Positions 17,527 to 26,136 of a stretch of 64,000 bases of DNA are shown one piece after another. The notes under the pieces are model-generated. The model did not search any database. It was not told the DNA's origin and saw nothing but the letters and a program-made list of their open reading frames with translations. Origin of the DNA: Dinoroseobacter sp039192165 (GTDB lineage: Bacteria > Pseudomonadota > Alphaproteobacteria > Rhodobacterales > Rhodobacteraceae); NCBI GenBank assembly GCA_039192165.1, contig JBCCXD010000004.1, positions 248,001 to 312,000 on the forward strand, written 5' to 3'. The stretch's first letter is position 1, and each line of letters opens with the position of its first letter. A program made the translations under genes and the position numbers.

Positions 17527-18554
17527 GCGCGGCGCTTAAAGAACAACTGAAATCTGAAGCCTTTGCGCTTGGCCTTGTGGGATTTGGCATCTGCAAGCCA
17601 ACGGACATTCCGCAGGCACCGGAACGTCTTGGGGCGTTTGTTGACGCCGGGCGACATGGGCAAATGTCCTGGATGGCTGAGCGCATGGGGTGGCGCGGCA
17701 GCCCTGCAGCCCTGTGGCCCGAGTCCCGATCAGTGGTCATGGTTGCAGAAAGTTACGCGCCCGAGTCCGATCCGCTGGAAGTGCTGAAGCAACCGGAGCA
17801 CGCGGCGATCAGTGTCTATGCCCAGAATCGGGATTATCATGATGTGCTCAAAAAGAAACTCAAGCGACTTGGTCGCTGGCTGATTGACCGCGCAGGCGGT
17901 GAGATCAAAGTCTTTGTGGATACGGCGCCGGTAATGGAAAAACCCCTCGCACAGGCTGCGGGCCTTGGGTGGCAGGGCAAACATACCAATCTGCTCAGTC
18001 GCGATTTCGGCAACTGGGTGTTTCTTGGCGCTCTGTTCACGACCATTGATTTGCCGGCGGACGCGCCCGAAGTGGATCATTGCGGGTCTTGCCGATCCTG
18101 CCTCGATATTTGTCCAACAGATGCCTTTCCCGCGCCCTATCAGCTCGATGCGCGGCGGTGCATTTCCTACCTGACAATCGAGCACAAGGGACCCGTTGAT
18201 GAAGACCTGCGAACCGGGCTCGGCAACCGCATATACGGGTGCGATGATTGCCTTGCAGTCTGTCCTTGGAACAAGTTCGCGGCACAGGCGCACGAAGCCA
18301 AGTATCACGCACGCAGGGATCTCAGTGGACCGCGACTTGCGGACCTGGCAACGCTTGACGACAGCGGGTTCCGGCAGAAATTCTCGGGGTCGCCCATCAA
18401 GCGCATCGGGCGCAACCGGTTCGTCCGAAATGTCTGTTACGCAATTGGAAACTCCCAGAACCCCGCGCTGCGACCGGTGGTTTCTGAACTCACCTCTGAC
18501 GCCGATCCCGTGGTCGCGGATGCTGCGCGTTGGGCCGTGACAAAGCTGTGCTGA
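17523..18554 (+). CDS. queG: Epoxyqueuosine reductase QueG
   Basis: 343 residues from a TTG start overlapping the upstream stop (TTGA). Two ferredoxin-like 4Fe-4S groups are present: CGSCRSCLDICPTDAF (about 194-209) and CDDCLAVCPWNK (about 241-252). The N-terminal cobalamin-binding domain includes VDTAPVMEKPLAQAAGLGW, and the C-terminal HEAT-like part is short. QueG is the B12-dependent enzyme that reduces epoxyqueuosine to queuosine in GUN-anticodon tRNAs. It ends 6 nt before the convergent Hint-domain gene. Confidence 0.94.
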   Translation: MSAALKEQLKSEAFALGLVGFGICKPTDIPQAPERLGAFVDAGRHGQMSWMAERMGWRGSPAALWPESRSVVMVAESYAPESDPLEVLKQPEHAAISVYAQNRDYHDVLKKKLKRLGRWLIDRAGGEIKVFVDTAPVMEKPLAQAAGLGWQGKHTNLLSRDFGNWVFLGALFTTIDLPADAPEVDHCGSCRSCLDICPTDAFPAPYQLDARRCISYLTIEHKGPVDEDLRTGLGNRIYGCDDCLAVCPWNKFAAQAHEAKYHARRDLSGPRLADLATLDDSGFRQKFSGSPIKRIGRNRFVRNVCYAIGNSQNPALRPVVSELTSDADPVVADAARWAVTKLC

Positions 18555-18560
18555 ATGTCG

Positions 18561-20036
18561 CTAGCTCAGTAATGGCTTTGCGTTTCTTGCGTGGCGCGCG
18601 ATGAGCGCTTTCTGGCGCTGCCCGGACGGGATGGCCCTGGCGGGTAACGGATTTTGATCACCCACATCGAGCTCCGGGAACAGCAACCTAATCTCGGCGC
18701 GCGCCTCTGTGCTCAGGCTGCGTAGGGCCTCGGGGCCGGTGAACAGGCTTTCTGTCGGAGTGTTCTCTGCCAGTATAACCTCGTGCGCGTCAAAGAGCAG
18801 ATGGATGTACTCGACTGCCTCCACCTCAGGGTCAACAAAAATCCCGGGCAGTTGCGTCAGCTTGATTGCGGCGACCAGAACTTCTGGTGTGCCAAACATT
18901 CTTTCGGCAATTTTCGAACGCACAAGCATCCGGTGCTGGCGCGACACAAGAAGATCGCGGCTTGGCAGTCCGTTGCCCAACGCACCCTTCGAAATACGAA
19001 CCGGCCGCAAATTTGCCACGCGCGCTAGGTCGATCGCATTCAAAGTGCGACGGCCGATCCATCGGATTTCGCGCGCCACGCCGCTCGCAGCGAGGACGTA
19101 GTCTCCAACCAAGAGGTCTTCGATAGGGCGCTCTCCCCCAGGCGTGACGATGCGCGTTCCTCTGGTAAGGCAGGGAATCAGCCCTTCTTCGAAGGCGACG
19201 ATTCCGACGACTTCGGTAGTATGGTTCGTCTCTCCATCGTTTGATTGCTCTTCGCGGATGAAGACACCGACATCGCTGTTGGATTGCCCGTCGATCGCGA
19301 CAGTAGCAGTATCCGGACCGTCCAGCGTTTGTGTTTCCGCCAGTACGACACTGCTTGTGAATGTTGCCTCCAGATCAAGCGTACTGGTGACATGGGTCAC
19401 TGAGTTCGTCGAAGAATTGGCCGTGCCGCTGGTGCCGTCCCCCCCGGACTGGAAGGCGATCCATCCGATCGTCTCTGTGCTGTGAATCCCGTCCAGAGCT
19501 TCCTCTTCCTGTAGGGTCAGATTGAAGCCACTTGCAGTAATGTCCCACGGGTCGCTGTCGACAGTGGTGGTGTCGTTGTTGGACATAACCGACGTGAGCA
19601 GGACTGGTGGGTCAGTAAAGCCTGCGCTGAATGTTTCGGTCGTTCCAGTATTGCGGCCGGTACTCGACACTTCAGTCGTGCCGGCTTCGACGACGCGGCC
19701 ATCAGGCAGAGTGTGTATACCGGCTTCAATGGCGATCCAGTTGATTGTTTCGGTCGCCGGGTGTGGCCCATCCAGATACTCCCACTCCTCGATGATGAAG
19801 GTGAAAGAGGTTGTATTTCCGTCAGTGTCAAACGTCTGTCCGACCAGCCGTATGTTGTAGGGATCGCCCCCGTTGCTGGTTCCGGTGAAGGCGAAGACGG
19901 GATCGGTCAAAGGCTCGGTCAGGGTGACCGTGATCGGATCGTTCTCGCCGGGCGAGGATGTGGTTATCTTGCCTGCTTCACCGATTGCCATGGCTTGCCC
20001 TGTAGGACCTTGTCCTGCCACTTGTTCCGGGCCCAT
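18561..20036 (-). CDS. Hint-domain protein with three H-type-lectin-like repeats
   Basis: 491 residues from 20036, or 476 from the ATG at 19991, which has AGGG nearby and may be the true start. Three related repeats (about 33-106, 135-198 and 223-285) each end in a motif like EYLDGPHPATETINWIAIE, resembling H-type lectin or sialidase-associated beta-sandwiches. A Hint (hedgehog/intein) domain follows at 288-440: nucleophile Cys289 in PCLTRGTRIVTPGG and SRQHRML (365-371) as the block B His region. No C-terminal His-Asn and no signal peptide are seen. Such Hint proteins are common in Roseobacter and are thought to be secreted and to self-cleave. Function here is unknown. Confidence 0.75.
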   Translation of the reverse strand: MGPEQVAGQGPTGQAMAIGEAGKITTSSPGENDPITVTLTEPLTDPVFAFTGTSNGGDPYNIRLVGQTFDTDGNTTSFTFIIEEWEYLDGPHPATETINWIAIEAGIHTLPDGRVVEAGTTEVSSTGRNTGTTETFSAGFTDPPVLLTSVMSNNDTTTVDSDPWDITASGFNLTLQEEEALDGIHSTETIGWIAFQSGGDGTSGTANSSTNSVTHVTSTLDLEATFTSSVVLAETQTLDGPDTATVAIDGQSNSDVGVFIREEQSNDGETNHTTEVVGIVAFEEGLIPCLTRGTRIVTPGGERPIEDLLVGDYVLAASGVAREIRWIGRRTLNAIDLARVANLRPVRISKGALGNGLPSRDLLVSRQHRMLVRSKIAERMFGTPEVLVAAIKLTQLPGIFVDPEVEAVEYIHLLFDAHEVILAENTPTESLFTGPEALRSLSTEARAEIRLLFPELDVGDQNPLPARAIPSGQRQKALIARHARNAKPLLS

Positions 20037-20180
20037 TTCGGGGCCTGACTGCTTTCTTCTTGCGCGCGCCCGTGGCGCTGGCTTTTGTGGACATCAGGGT
20101 TACACGAAACCAGCCTGTCTGACTACGTTGGAAAGAAGCCTCGTAAAGGGTCTGCACAGTCCCGCAAAAAAAATGACTAA

Positions 20181-21059
20181 ATGATCTGCCTCGATACGCC
20201 TCCTTTCCTGCCGTTCTCAGGCGATGGGCCTCAGCGCCTACCGGGATTGTCCCCCCTCGAACCAGGGACCTGGATCACGAACCTTCCGGATCTGCCGGCG
20301 CAACTGAACTACCGGGCTCGCCTGATCGAAACGCGCCGGCAGGATGTGATCGGCGCTCTGCCGGGAACAGACGCTGCAGCCAGGGAGCTGCTTGAGACCT
20401 GTTTGGCGCATTTGGCGGCATTGGAGGGCTGGGAGGTTGGATTTAATTCGGTGGTTTGCCCGGGTGGCGTCAACGTAAAGCTGCACCGCGCTGATCCGCT
20501 TGGCACGATTGGGAAATTGGTTTCGGAGGATTTTTGTATCCTTCAGAAGGAACAGGACGCCTCGGAGTATCACCTGGGCGCAGCCGTCCTGTGTTTTCCG
20601 GCCTACTGGCGCCTTGCGGATAAGCTTGGGCGCCCTTTGACAGGCATTCACGCACCTGTCCCTGACTACGGCGATGATCTCGCGCGGCGCGTGAACCGAG
20701 TTTTTGAGGCTTTGCAGTTCGAGAAACCGGTCGTGCGCTACAACTGGGGACTTGCGCCGGTCGCGGAGCTCCATTCGCCGCCCAAGGCGAAGAAAGCATG
20801 GCCGGACGTGACCGCAGACATGGTGCTTTTTCTGCGCGTCGAACGCCAGACGCTGCGCCGCTTGGGTAAGTCCGGCGCAGTGGTTTTTAGCATTCGATCG
20901 TCAGTCTCGCCGCTTTCCGGTCTTTCAGCGCGCGACGCTGGTGCAATGCTGACTGCCCTTGATGCCCAAAGCCCTGAGATGACGGCCTACAAGGGTGGAG
21001 CTGCGCTTTTCGGCGTCGCAAAAACCCAATTACAGAGACGCGCAGCTGTTTCGCGCTGA
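20181..21059 (+). CDS. DUF3445 / haem-dependent oxidative N-demethylase family protein
   Basis: 292 residues. The opening PPFLPFSGD, NYRARLIETRRQDVIGALPG and VCFPAYWRLADKLGRPLTGIHAPVP match the DUF3445 family, which includes haem-dependent oxidative N-demethylases and the DmmA subunit of dimethylamine monooxygenase in marine Rhodobacteraceae. The partner dmmBCD genes are not adjacent, so I would not call it dmmA. The ATG has no clear ribosome site; it follows an A-rich stretch and an overlapping short frame. The family is recognised from motifs only; the substrate is unknown. Confidence 0.7.
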   Translation: MICLDTPPFLPFSGDGPQRLPGLSPLEPGTWITNLPDLPAQLNYRARLIETRRQDVIGALPGTDAAARELLETCLAHLAALEGWEVGFNSVVCPGGVNVKLHRADPLGTIGKLVSEDFCILQKEQDASEYHLGAAVLCFPAYWRLADKLGRPLTGIHAPVPDYGDDLARRVNRVFEALQFEKPVVRYNWGLAPVAELHSPPKAKKAWPDVTADMVLFLRVERQTLRRLGKSGAVVFSIRSSVSPLSGLSARDAGAMLTALDAQSPEMTAYKGGAALFGVAKTQLQRRAAVSR

Positions 21060-21136
21060 TCCTACCTGCACTGCTGGCCTAGGCGCTTCTCTGATCTTGT
21101 GATACGGTCGGGTCCCGTTCATGGAAGGAGGAACCC

Positions 21137-21319
21137 ATGAAGCACGTAATGGACAAAGATCATCCGCGGCAAACGCCCATGCGCATGGCGCGCTATACCG
21201 CGCAGGAGCGGCGAGAAGGACCGCATCCGAACAGCAAGGCGCTGCACCAGCGGCCACGGTCGCTGAAGGCGGCTCAAGTGCCGCAGTATCTGCGTATTGA
21301 TCGCGGGATCGAGGCCTAG
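21137..21319 (+). CDS. Small basic hypothetical protein, 60 aa
   Basis: 60 residues, rich in Arg, His and Pro, with no membrane segment or recognised motif. A strong ribosome site, AAGGAGG, stands 6 nt before the ATG, which is the main reason to call it a gene. It lies between the DUF3445 gene and the EamA transporter in the same direction. I cannot name a function. An RNA- or DNA-binding role would be only a guess from the charge. Confidence 0.55.
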   Translation: MKHVMDKDHPRQTPMRMARYTAQERREGPHPNSKALHQRPRSLKAAQVPQYLRIDRGIEA

Positions 21320-21351
21320 CCACCCGACCTCAATTGGGATAGGCGCGGAGC

Positions 21352-22260
21352 ATGGTTTCGCTTCGCGCTATCTTTCTCAAACTGTGCGCTGTGACCTTAT
21401 TTTTGGTCATGGCCTCGTTGATCAAGGCGGCTTCGGAGAGTGTTCCAGCCGGGCAGTCCGTTTTCTTTCGGTCGTTCTTTGCGTTTCCGATCCTGATCGG
21501 CTGGCTCGCGATGCGGGGCCAGCTGCGAACGGGATTTCAGGTCGCACGCCCCAGCGCGCATGTGCTGCGGGGTGTCATCGGAACGGGGGCTATGGCTTTC
21601 AGCTTTGCAGGACTTGGACTGTTGCCTTTGCCAGAGGTCACAGCAATCCGGTTCGCCGGTCCGCTTTTTGTGGTGGTGTTTGCGGCGCTCCTGCTGGGCG
21701 AACGTGTGCGGCTCTTTCGCTCCACCGCTGTGCTGGTGGGCTTTGCTGGCGTTCTGATCGTTATGTACCCGCGCCTGTCCGGGAGCGCGGCCTGGGCCGT
21801 GGATGGGGCTGCGCTCGGGGCTATCTATTGCCTGATCGCCGCCGCTCTCGCTGCCTTGGCCCATGTCCAGATCCGCAACATGACCAGAACAGAAAAGACA
21901 AGCGCGATCGTCTTCTGGTTCACCATCACCTCAATGACCTTGTCCCTGGCGACAATTCCGTTCGGATGGGTTGTGCCGGATGGACCGGTGGCGGCAATGC
22001 TCATCTGCGCAGGCCTGTGCGGCGGAGCCGGACAAATCCTGATGACCACCGCCTATTCAAAGGCAGATGTGTCGTTGTTGGCGCCGTTTGACTACGCCTC
22101 GATCGTGATGGCTATTGCTGTCGGGTATTTTGTTTTCTCCGAGGCGCCAACCACGAACATGATCCTTGGCGCCATGATCGTCACTGCAGCCTGGGGCGCG
22201 ATCATCTGGCGGGAGCGGAAATTGGCTCTGCAGAGCCCCGCACGGCAGCCCGACCCTTAG
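21352..22260 (+). CDS. EamA/DMT-family exporter
   Basis: 302 residues with about ten hydrophobic segments and two EamA repeats (about 8-140 and 152-290), the RhaT/DMT architecture. Typical elements are VPAGQSVFFRSFFAFP in the first repeat and SLLAPFDYASIVMAIAVGYFVF in the second. Such carriers export small metabolites such as amino acids; the substrate cannot be told. The ATG follows a weak GCGGAG. Its stop is 3 nt before the convergent DUF4198 gene. A second, distinct EamA protein lies at 39600-40493. Confidence 0.88.
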   Translation: MVSLRAIFLKLCAVTLFLVMASLIKAASESVPAGQSVFFRSFFAFPILIGWLAMRGQLRTGFQVARPSAHVLRGVIGTGAMAFSFAGLGLLPLPEVTAIRFAGPLFVVVFAALLLGERVRLFRSTAVLVGFAGVLIVMYPRLSGSAAWAVDGAALGAIYCLIAAALAALAHVQIRNMTRTEKTSAIVFWFTITSMTLSLATIPFGWVVPDGPVAAMLICAGLCGGAGQILMTTAYSKADVSLLAPFDYASIVMAIAVGYFVFSEAPTTNMILGAMIVTAAWGAIIWRERKLALQSPARQPDP

Positions 22261-22263
22261 GCC

Positions 22264-23076
22264 TCAGGATGGAGTTCTGAAACTGAGCGACGCCCAAAGG
22301 GAATGCCAGACAGGATCGCCCTCCTCGTTGGCCGTGCGCTCCTCAAGCAAGACCGCGTCGACGAGGTACTCGGTGCCAGGAACCAAAGGTAGCGTAACTT
22401 TGCCATCGGAGTCGGTCCGGTGCTGGGTCACGGTAACTTCGCCCTCAGGGGATCGCGCAAAAAGTTCGACTTGTGCATCTGAACGCGGCGCGCCATAGGC
22501 GAAGACCTGTACCGGAAGGCCTTCTGGCAGAGGGCTTGTGTAAGGATTACGCAGGGCGACCAACTCCGTCAGCAAGCCGATGTTTGTGTCCGCGCCTTTG
22601 CCGTCACCTACGGCAATGAGGGATTTTCCGTAGCGACGATAGCTTTCCCGAAAGCCGGTCTCTGGCAGTCCACGAGCGGTATGGGCCTCGAGTGCCCAGG
22701 CGAAGTCTTTATGCTCAGTAAAGGCGCGAAATTTCTCCCAGTCGCTGTATGTCAGACTGCTGTCGGCGGTCTCATGTACAAGGATGGCCAGGCCGGGTGT
22801 CTCGAGCAATGTGTCTATCGCCGGACGGTCTCCCAGACCCGATCCCGGATCGATCACCTTCCCGTTTTGTAAAATGAAATGCCGTTCGGCGAGGGATGGG
22901 ATAAACGGGTAACCCGCGCCGGACAGATTTTCGCCCACGCGCAGTTCTGCAAGGATGGCCTCCCCTGGTGCGATCTGGTAGCGCTCGGGCGAAATCCAGA
23001 ACTCGTGTGCGCTAAGCGGCGCGCCAAGCGTGGCAAGAGAAGCTGTGACAAGGGCGAGAAGGCGAGAAGAACGCAT
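22264..23076 (-). CDS. DUF4198 family periplasmic protein (Ni/Co-transport-linked family)
   Basis: 270 residues starting at the ATG on 23074-23076. Residues 1-24 form a signal peptide (LLALVTASLATLGAPLSA), and the mature protein begins HEFWISPERYQIAPGE, a DUF4198 hallmark with an exposed N-terminal His suited to metal binding. The C-terminal part (about 180-268) is a beta domain with SDGKVTLPLVPGTEYLVDAVLL. The family is often linked to nickel or cobalt uptake. It is head-to-head with a HupE/UreJ-like gene, and the two start codons share 2 nt. A Shine-Dalgarno sequence is not seen, so leaderless translation is possible. Confidence 0.78.
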   Translation of the reverse strand: MRSSRLLALVTASLATLGAPLSAHEFWISPERYQIAPGEAILAELRVGENLSGAGYPFIPSLAERHFILQNGKVIDPGSGLGDRPAIDTLLETPGLAILVHETADSSLTYSDWEKFRAFTEHKDFAWALEAHTARGLPETGFRESYRRYGKSLIAVGDGKGADTNIGLLTELVALRNPYTSPLPEGLPVQVFAYGAPRSDAQVELFARSPEGEVTVTQHRTDSDGKVTLPLVPGTEYLVDAVLLEERTANEEGDPVWHSLWASLSFRTPS

Positions 23077-24217
23077 GAGGCAATCCGGCGGTTTCAGGTC
23101 AGGGCTGAGGGTGGCGCTTATAGCGCTGGTGTCAACGCTTTGGTGCGCGGTCGCCGCGCTCTCGCACGAGGTTAGGCCATCCGTAGCCGACGTGACAGTC
23201 GGTGCTGCCCAAATGGAGGCCCGGATCCAATTAACAGCGGAGCCTCTGGTTGCCGGAATTGACCTGTCCGAAATTACCGACACCAACGATGCGCCCGAGG
23301 CCGAGCTCTACGACCAACTGCGCGCGCTGCCGCCCGAGGAGCTGGCCGTCCGCTTTCAGGCGGCATGGCCGGCAATCTCAGCAGGACTGGTCGCCGAGGT
23401 CGATGGGACAGAGTTGGCCTGGGAGTTCGTGGGTATCGAAGTCGGTGCAGAGGCCGATCTCGAGCTGCCCCGAGACAGTTTGCTGACTGCGATTGTGAGT
23501 TTGCCGGAAGGCGATGCCCCCGTCAGCGTTGGCTGGACAGCGTCCTACGGCCCCCTGATCGTGCGCCAGATCGCCGAGGACGGCGGCTATTCCGACTACT
23601 TGTCAGGCGGTGTCCTGAGCGCACCCCTGCCGCGCAGCGGAGCCGCCGTGGTCGGCGTTTGGGAGACCTTTGCCGGCTACGTTGTCTTAGGGTTCGAACA
23701 TATCGTTCCCAAGGGCCTGGATCATATTCTTTTTGTCTTGGGTTTGTTTTTCTACAGCCTTGCGTGGCGCCCGCTGCTTTTTCAGGTTACCGCGTTTACC
23801 GCCGCACATACTGTAACGCTCGCGCTGGCGACCCTCGGGATCGTAAACCTACCTTCCTCGATCATTGAGCCGCTGATTGCTGCGTCTATTGTTTACATCG
23901 CGATTGAAAACATCATCGGTGGGCAAATCGGCTGGCGGCGTGTCGCCATCGTGTTCGCCTTCGGTCTGTTGCACGGGCTTGGTTTTGCCTCCGTCCTTGG
24001 AGATATAGGGCTTGAACCTGCGCGCTTCATCACCGGCCTGATCGGGTTTAACATCGGTGTCGAGTTGGGCCAGATCGCCGTGATCCTTGCCTCGTTCATC
24101 CTTGTTGGGCTGCCATTCGGGCGCAAATCCTGGTATCGCCAAGCGATTGCAGTACCTGGGTCTGTGGCAATTGGGGCGGTCGGAGCTTTCTGGTTTGTAG
24201 AGCGTGTTTTCCTTTAA
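23075..24217 (+). CDS. HupE/UreJ-like membrane protein (HupE_2 family)
   Basis: 380 residues from the ATG at 23075. An N-terminal signal or anchor (about 10-28) is followed by a periplasmic domain (SHEVRPSVADVTV), then a C-terminal HupE-like block of about six membrane segments (190-380). That block holds GFEHIVPKGLDHILFVLGLF and HGLGFASVLGDIGL, with His and Asp residues in the membrane, as in nickel or cobalt permeases. Substrate and direction are inferred from the family. A GTG at 23030 is an alternative start. The start codon overlaps that of the divergent DUF4198 gene, and both products have an N-terminal His after the signal, so joint function is likely. Confidence 0.78.
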   Translation: MRQSGGFRSGLRVALIALVSTLWCAVAALSHEVRPSVADVTVGAAQMEARIQLTAEPLVAGIDLSEITDTNDAPEAELYDQLRALPPEELAVRFQAAWPAISAGLVAEVDGTELAWEFVGIEVGAEADLELPRDSLLTAIVSLPEGDAPVSVGWTASYGPLIVRQIAEDGGYSDYLSGGVLSAPLPRSGAAVVGVWETFAGYVVLGFEHIVPKGLDHILFVLGLFFYSLAWRPLLFQVTAFTAAHTVTLALATLGIVNLPSSIIEPLIAASIVYIAIENIIGGQIGWRRVAIVFAFGLLHGLGFASVLGDIGLEPARFITGLIGFNIGVELGQIAVILASFILVGLPFGRKSWYRQAIAVPGSVAIGAVGAFWFVERVFL

Positions 24218-24292
24218 GCGGAAGCTTGGTCTTGGATCGTCGCAGCGGCTCGCATAGCCTCGGCGTCAGCTGACCCGTTCCTTGGAGCGTTC

Positions 24293-25918
24293 ATGATCGA
24301 CCCACTTTCCCGACTTGCGATCCTTTACGGTACGGACAAATTCGGTCTGCATGACTACACTCCGAACTACCACAGGTTGTTGCGTCACCTGCGCAAAGAG
24401 CCGATCGCCATGCTTGAAATTGGGGTCGGAGGCTACGCGGACCCAAAGGCCGGAGGCAGTTCCCTGGAGGTGTGGCGCGATTACTTTCCGCATGGTCGGA
24501 TCATTGGCATTGATATCGCCGCAAAGTCGCTGGACCTCGGGCCGCGCGTGAACCTTGCGCAGGGCAGTCAGGTCGACCCGGCATTTCTGGAGGACCTCGT
24601 TACGCAGCACGGGCCATTCGATATCATCCTCGACGACGGCAGCCATCGAAACGAGCATGTTGTGGAAAGCTACCGCCTTCTGTTTCAGGCGGTGAAGCCC
24701 GGCGGGTTTTACATTGTCGAGGACGTGCAGACAGCGGTCTTTCCCCGGTTTGGCGGTTCGCTCGAACTGACGGCACCAAACACAATTGGGTTGTTTTCGG
24801 ATCTTATGGCAGCGGTTGTTTCCGGTGCACGGGAGGCTGCGGAAATCCAGACACTTTTCCGCTTCCACAACATTGTTGGTGTGCGCAAAACGGGCGGCGT
24901 GGTGCTCCCTCCGGAGGTCGATCCGGTCAAAGTTCTGCCAGCCTATGCCGCAGACGCGGCGATTTCAGAGGCGCTCGCGCCGCTGGAGGACGGCGCGCGG
25001 ATTGCCGTTGAGGGGCCTGTTTCAGAAACGCTGCGCCGTCGCTTTCTGGAAGTGGATCACCGGGAGATCGCAGTGAACTTTCCCGCAACGGATATCTCGG
25101 ATCAAGCGCGCACGGTTTTTGCGCTATACGCTGAACGCGGTCAGGTCCTTCTGGAGAAAGGCCAGAACAACTACCCGTCGAACTTCGACTTTGACGCTGA
25201 AAACCCCCAGGCCAGAGCGGCGCTCGATGCCTTCAAACAGGTGCTGTGGGAAACTCCGACTGAAAGCGGTCTGCAGGTATACGGAACCATAGCAGAGCGG
25301 GCCGGGTGGTCAGAGACTTGTCTGGAAATCGCTGCGCGTCTGAAAACGTTGTCGGTGACCAATTCTGGCAGCTACCAGTTTCTTGCGCGCACCGCCAAGA
25401 AGAACGGTCAATTGGCAGAGCTGCAGATGATCCTCGAAGCTGCCATCGCGAAATTTCCCGATGATCCGGGCTTTGCGGGTCAGTTTGCGATGCACCTTGT
25501 CTCTCAAGGTCACGTAGAGCAGGCCGAAGACGTGATTTACAAAGCCCGCGATGCAGGCGCCGACAGCGCGGATCTGTCGATGCGCATGGCGCTGATTCAA
25601 ATGCGGTTGGGCCATCTTGATACGGCCTTGGCGGAAGCCCAGGACGCGACGGCCAAGAAACCCAAGATGACAGCCGGATGGATCACTCTGGCGCGCGTAC
25701 ACGCAACGCGGAAAGACTGGGAGGCTGTCGAGAAGGCGTGTGTGACAGGCATTTCCAAAACGACAAATCAGCAGGCGGCTTTACTGGAATTGCTCTCGCA
25801 GGCACGCCTCGCGCTTGAAGATGCGGACGGCGCACGCGCGGCGATAGAGCAAGGGTTGCGTGCTGCCCCCAACCATCCGCGCCTTCTGCGGCTGAGATCA
25901 GCGCTCGATGCGGGATAG
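24293..25918 (+). CDS. SAM-dependent methyltransferase fused to TPR repeats
   Basis: 541 residues. The N-terminal 200 form a class I methyltransferase of the macrocin O-methyltransferase (MycE-like) type: the SAM motif is LEIGVGGYADPKAGG (about 42-56), the acidic end of strand 2 GIDIAAKS, and FDIILDDGSHRNEHV with PGGFYIVEDVQ. The region after about residue 300 is helical and TPR-like (for example GHVEQAEDVIYKARDAG and GHLDTALAEAQDATAKK). GGAG lies 7 nt before the ATG. The acceptor is unknown; TPR-fused methyltransferases often modify surface glycans. Confidence 0.75.
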   Translation: MIDPLSRLAILYGTDKFGLHDYTPNYHRLLRHLRKEPIAMLEIGVGGYADPKAGGSSLEVWRDYFPHGRIIGIDIAAKSLDLGPRVNLAQGSQVDPAFLEDLVTQHGPFDIILDDGSHRNEHVVESYRLLFQAVKPGGFYIVEDVQTAVFPRFGGSLELTAPNTIGLFSDLMAAVVSGAREAAEIQTLFRFHNIVGVRKTGGVVLPPEVDPVKVLPAYAADAAISEALAPLEDGARIAVEGPVSETLRRRFLEVDHREIAVNFPATDISDQARTVFALYAERGQVLLEKGQNNYPSNFDFDAENPQARAALDAFKQVLWETPTESGLQVYGTIAERAGWSETCLEIAARLKTLSVTNSGSYQFLARTAKKNGQLAELQMILEAAIAKFPDDPGFAGQFAMHLVSQGHVEQAEDVIYKARDAGADSADLSMRMALIQMRLGHLDTALAEAQDATAKKPKMTAGWITLARVHATRKDWEAVEKACVTGISKTTNQQAALLELLSQARLALEDADGARAAIEQGLRAAPNHPRLLRLRSALDAG

Positions 25919-25929
25919 GCCGGTGATGG

Positions 25930-26091
25930 TCAAAGACCGAGTGCGCTCCGCAGGGTGGGCAGAACAGCGGCTGCCATAACGCCAACCACCGCGCCGATTG
26001 CCAGCCGCTGGGCGCGGCCGCCAAGATTTGGTGCCACAAGGCTCAGCACGCCACAGACCACGGCATAAAATGTAAGGGCCACGATATCCAT
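25930..26091 (-). CDS. Small membrane protein, 53 aa
   Basis: A 53-residue frame reading MDIVALTFYAVVCGVLSLVA and on to the end ...LPTLRSALGL. It has two hydrophobic segments (about 3-19 and 30-46) separated by a basic loop (GGRAQRL), a simple hairpin membrane protein. AGGG lies 9 nt before the ATG. It is downstream of ilvE in the same direction (45 nt gap) and convergent with the methyltransferase-TPR gene. Codon use is like its neighbours. No known function. Confidence 0.6.
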   Translation of the reverse strand: MDIVALTFYAVVCGVLSLVAPNLGGRAQRLAIGAVVGVMAAAVLPTLRSALGL

Positions 26092-26136
26092 ATTGTGACC
26101 CTGACATGTCAGAGCCGATGCGCCAAGCGCGAGATC

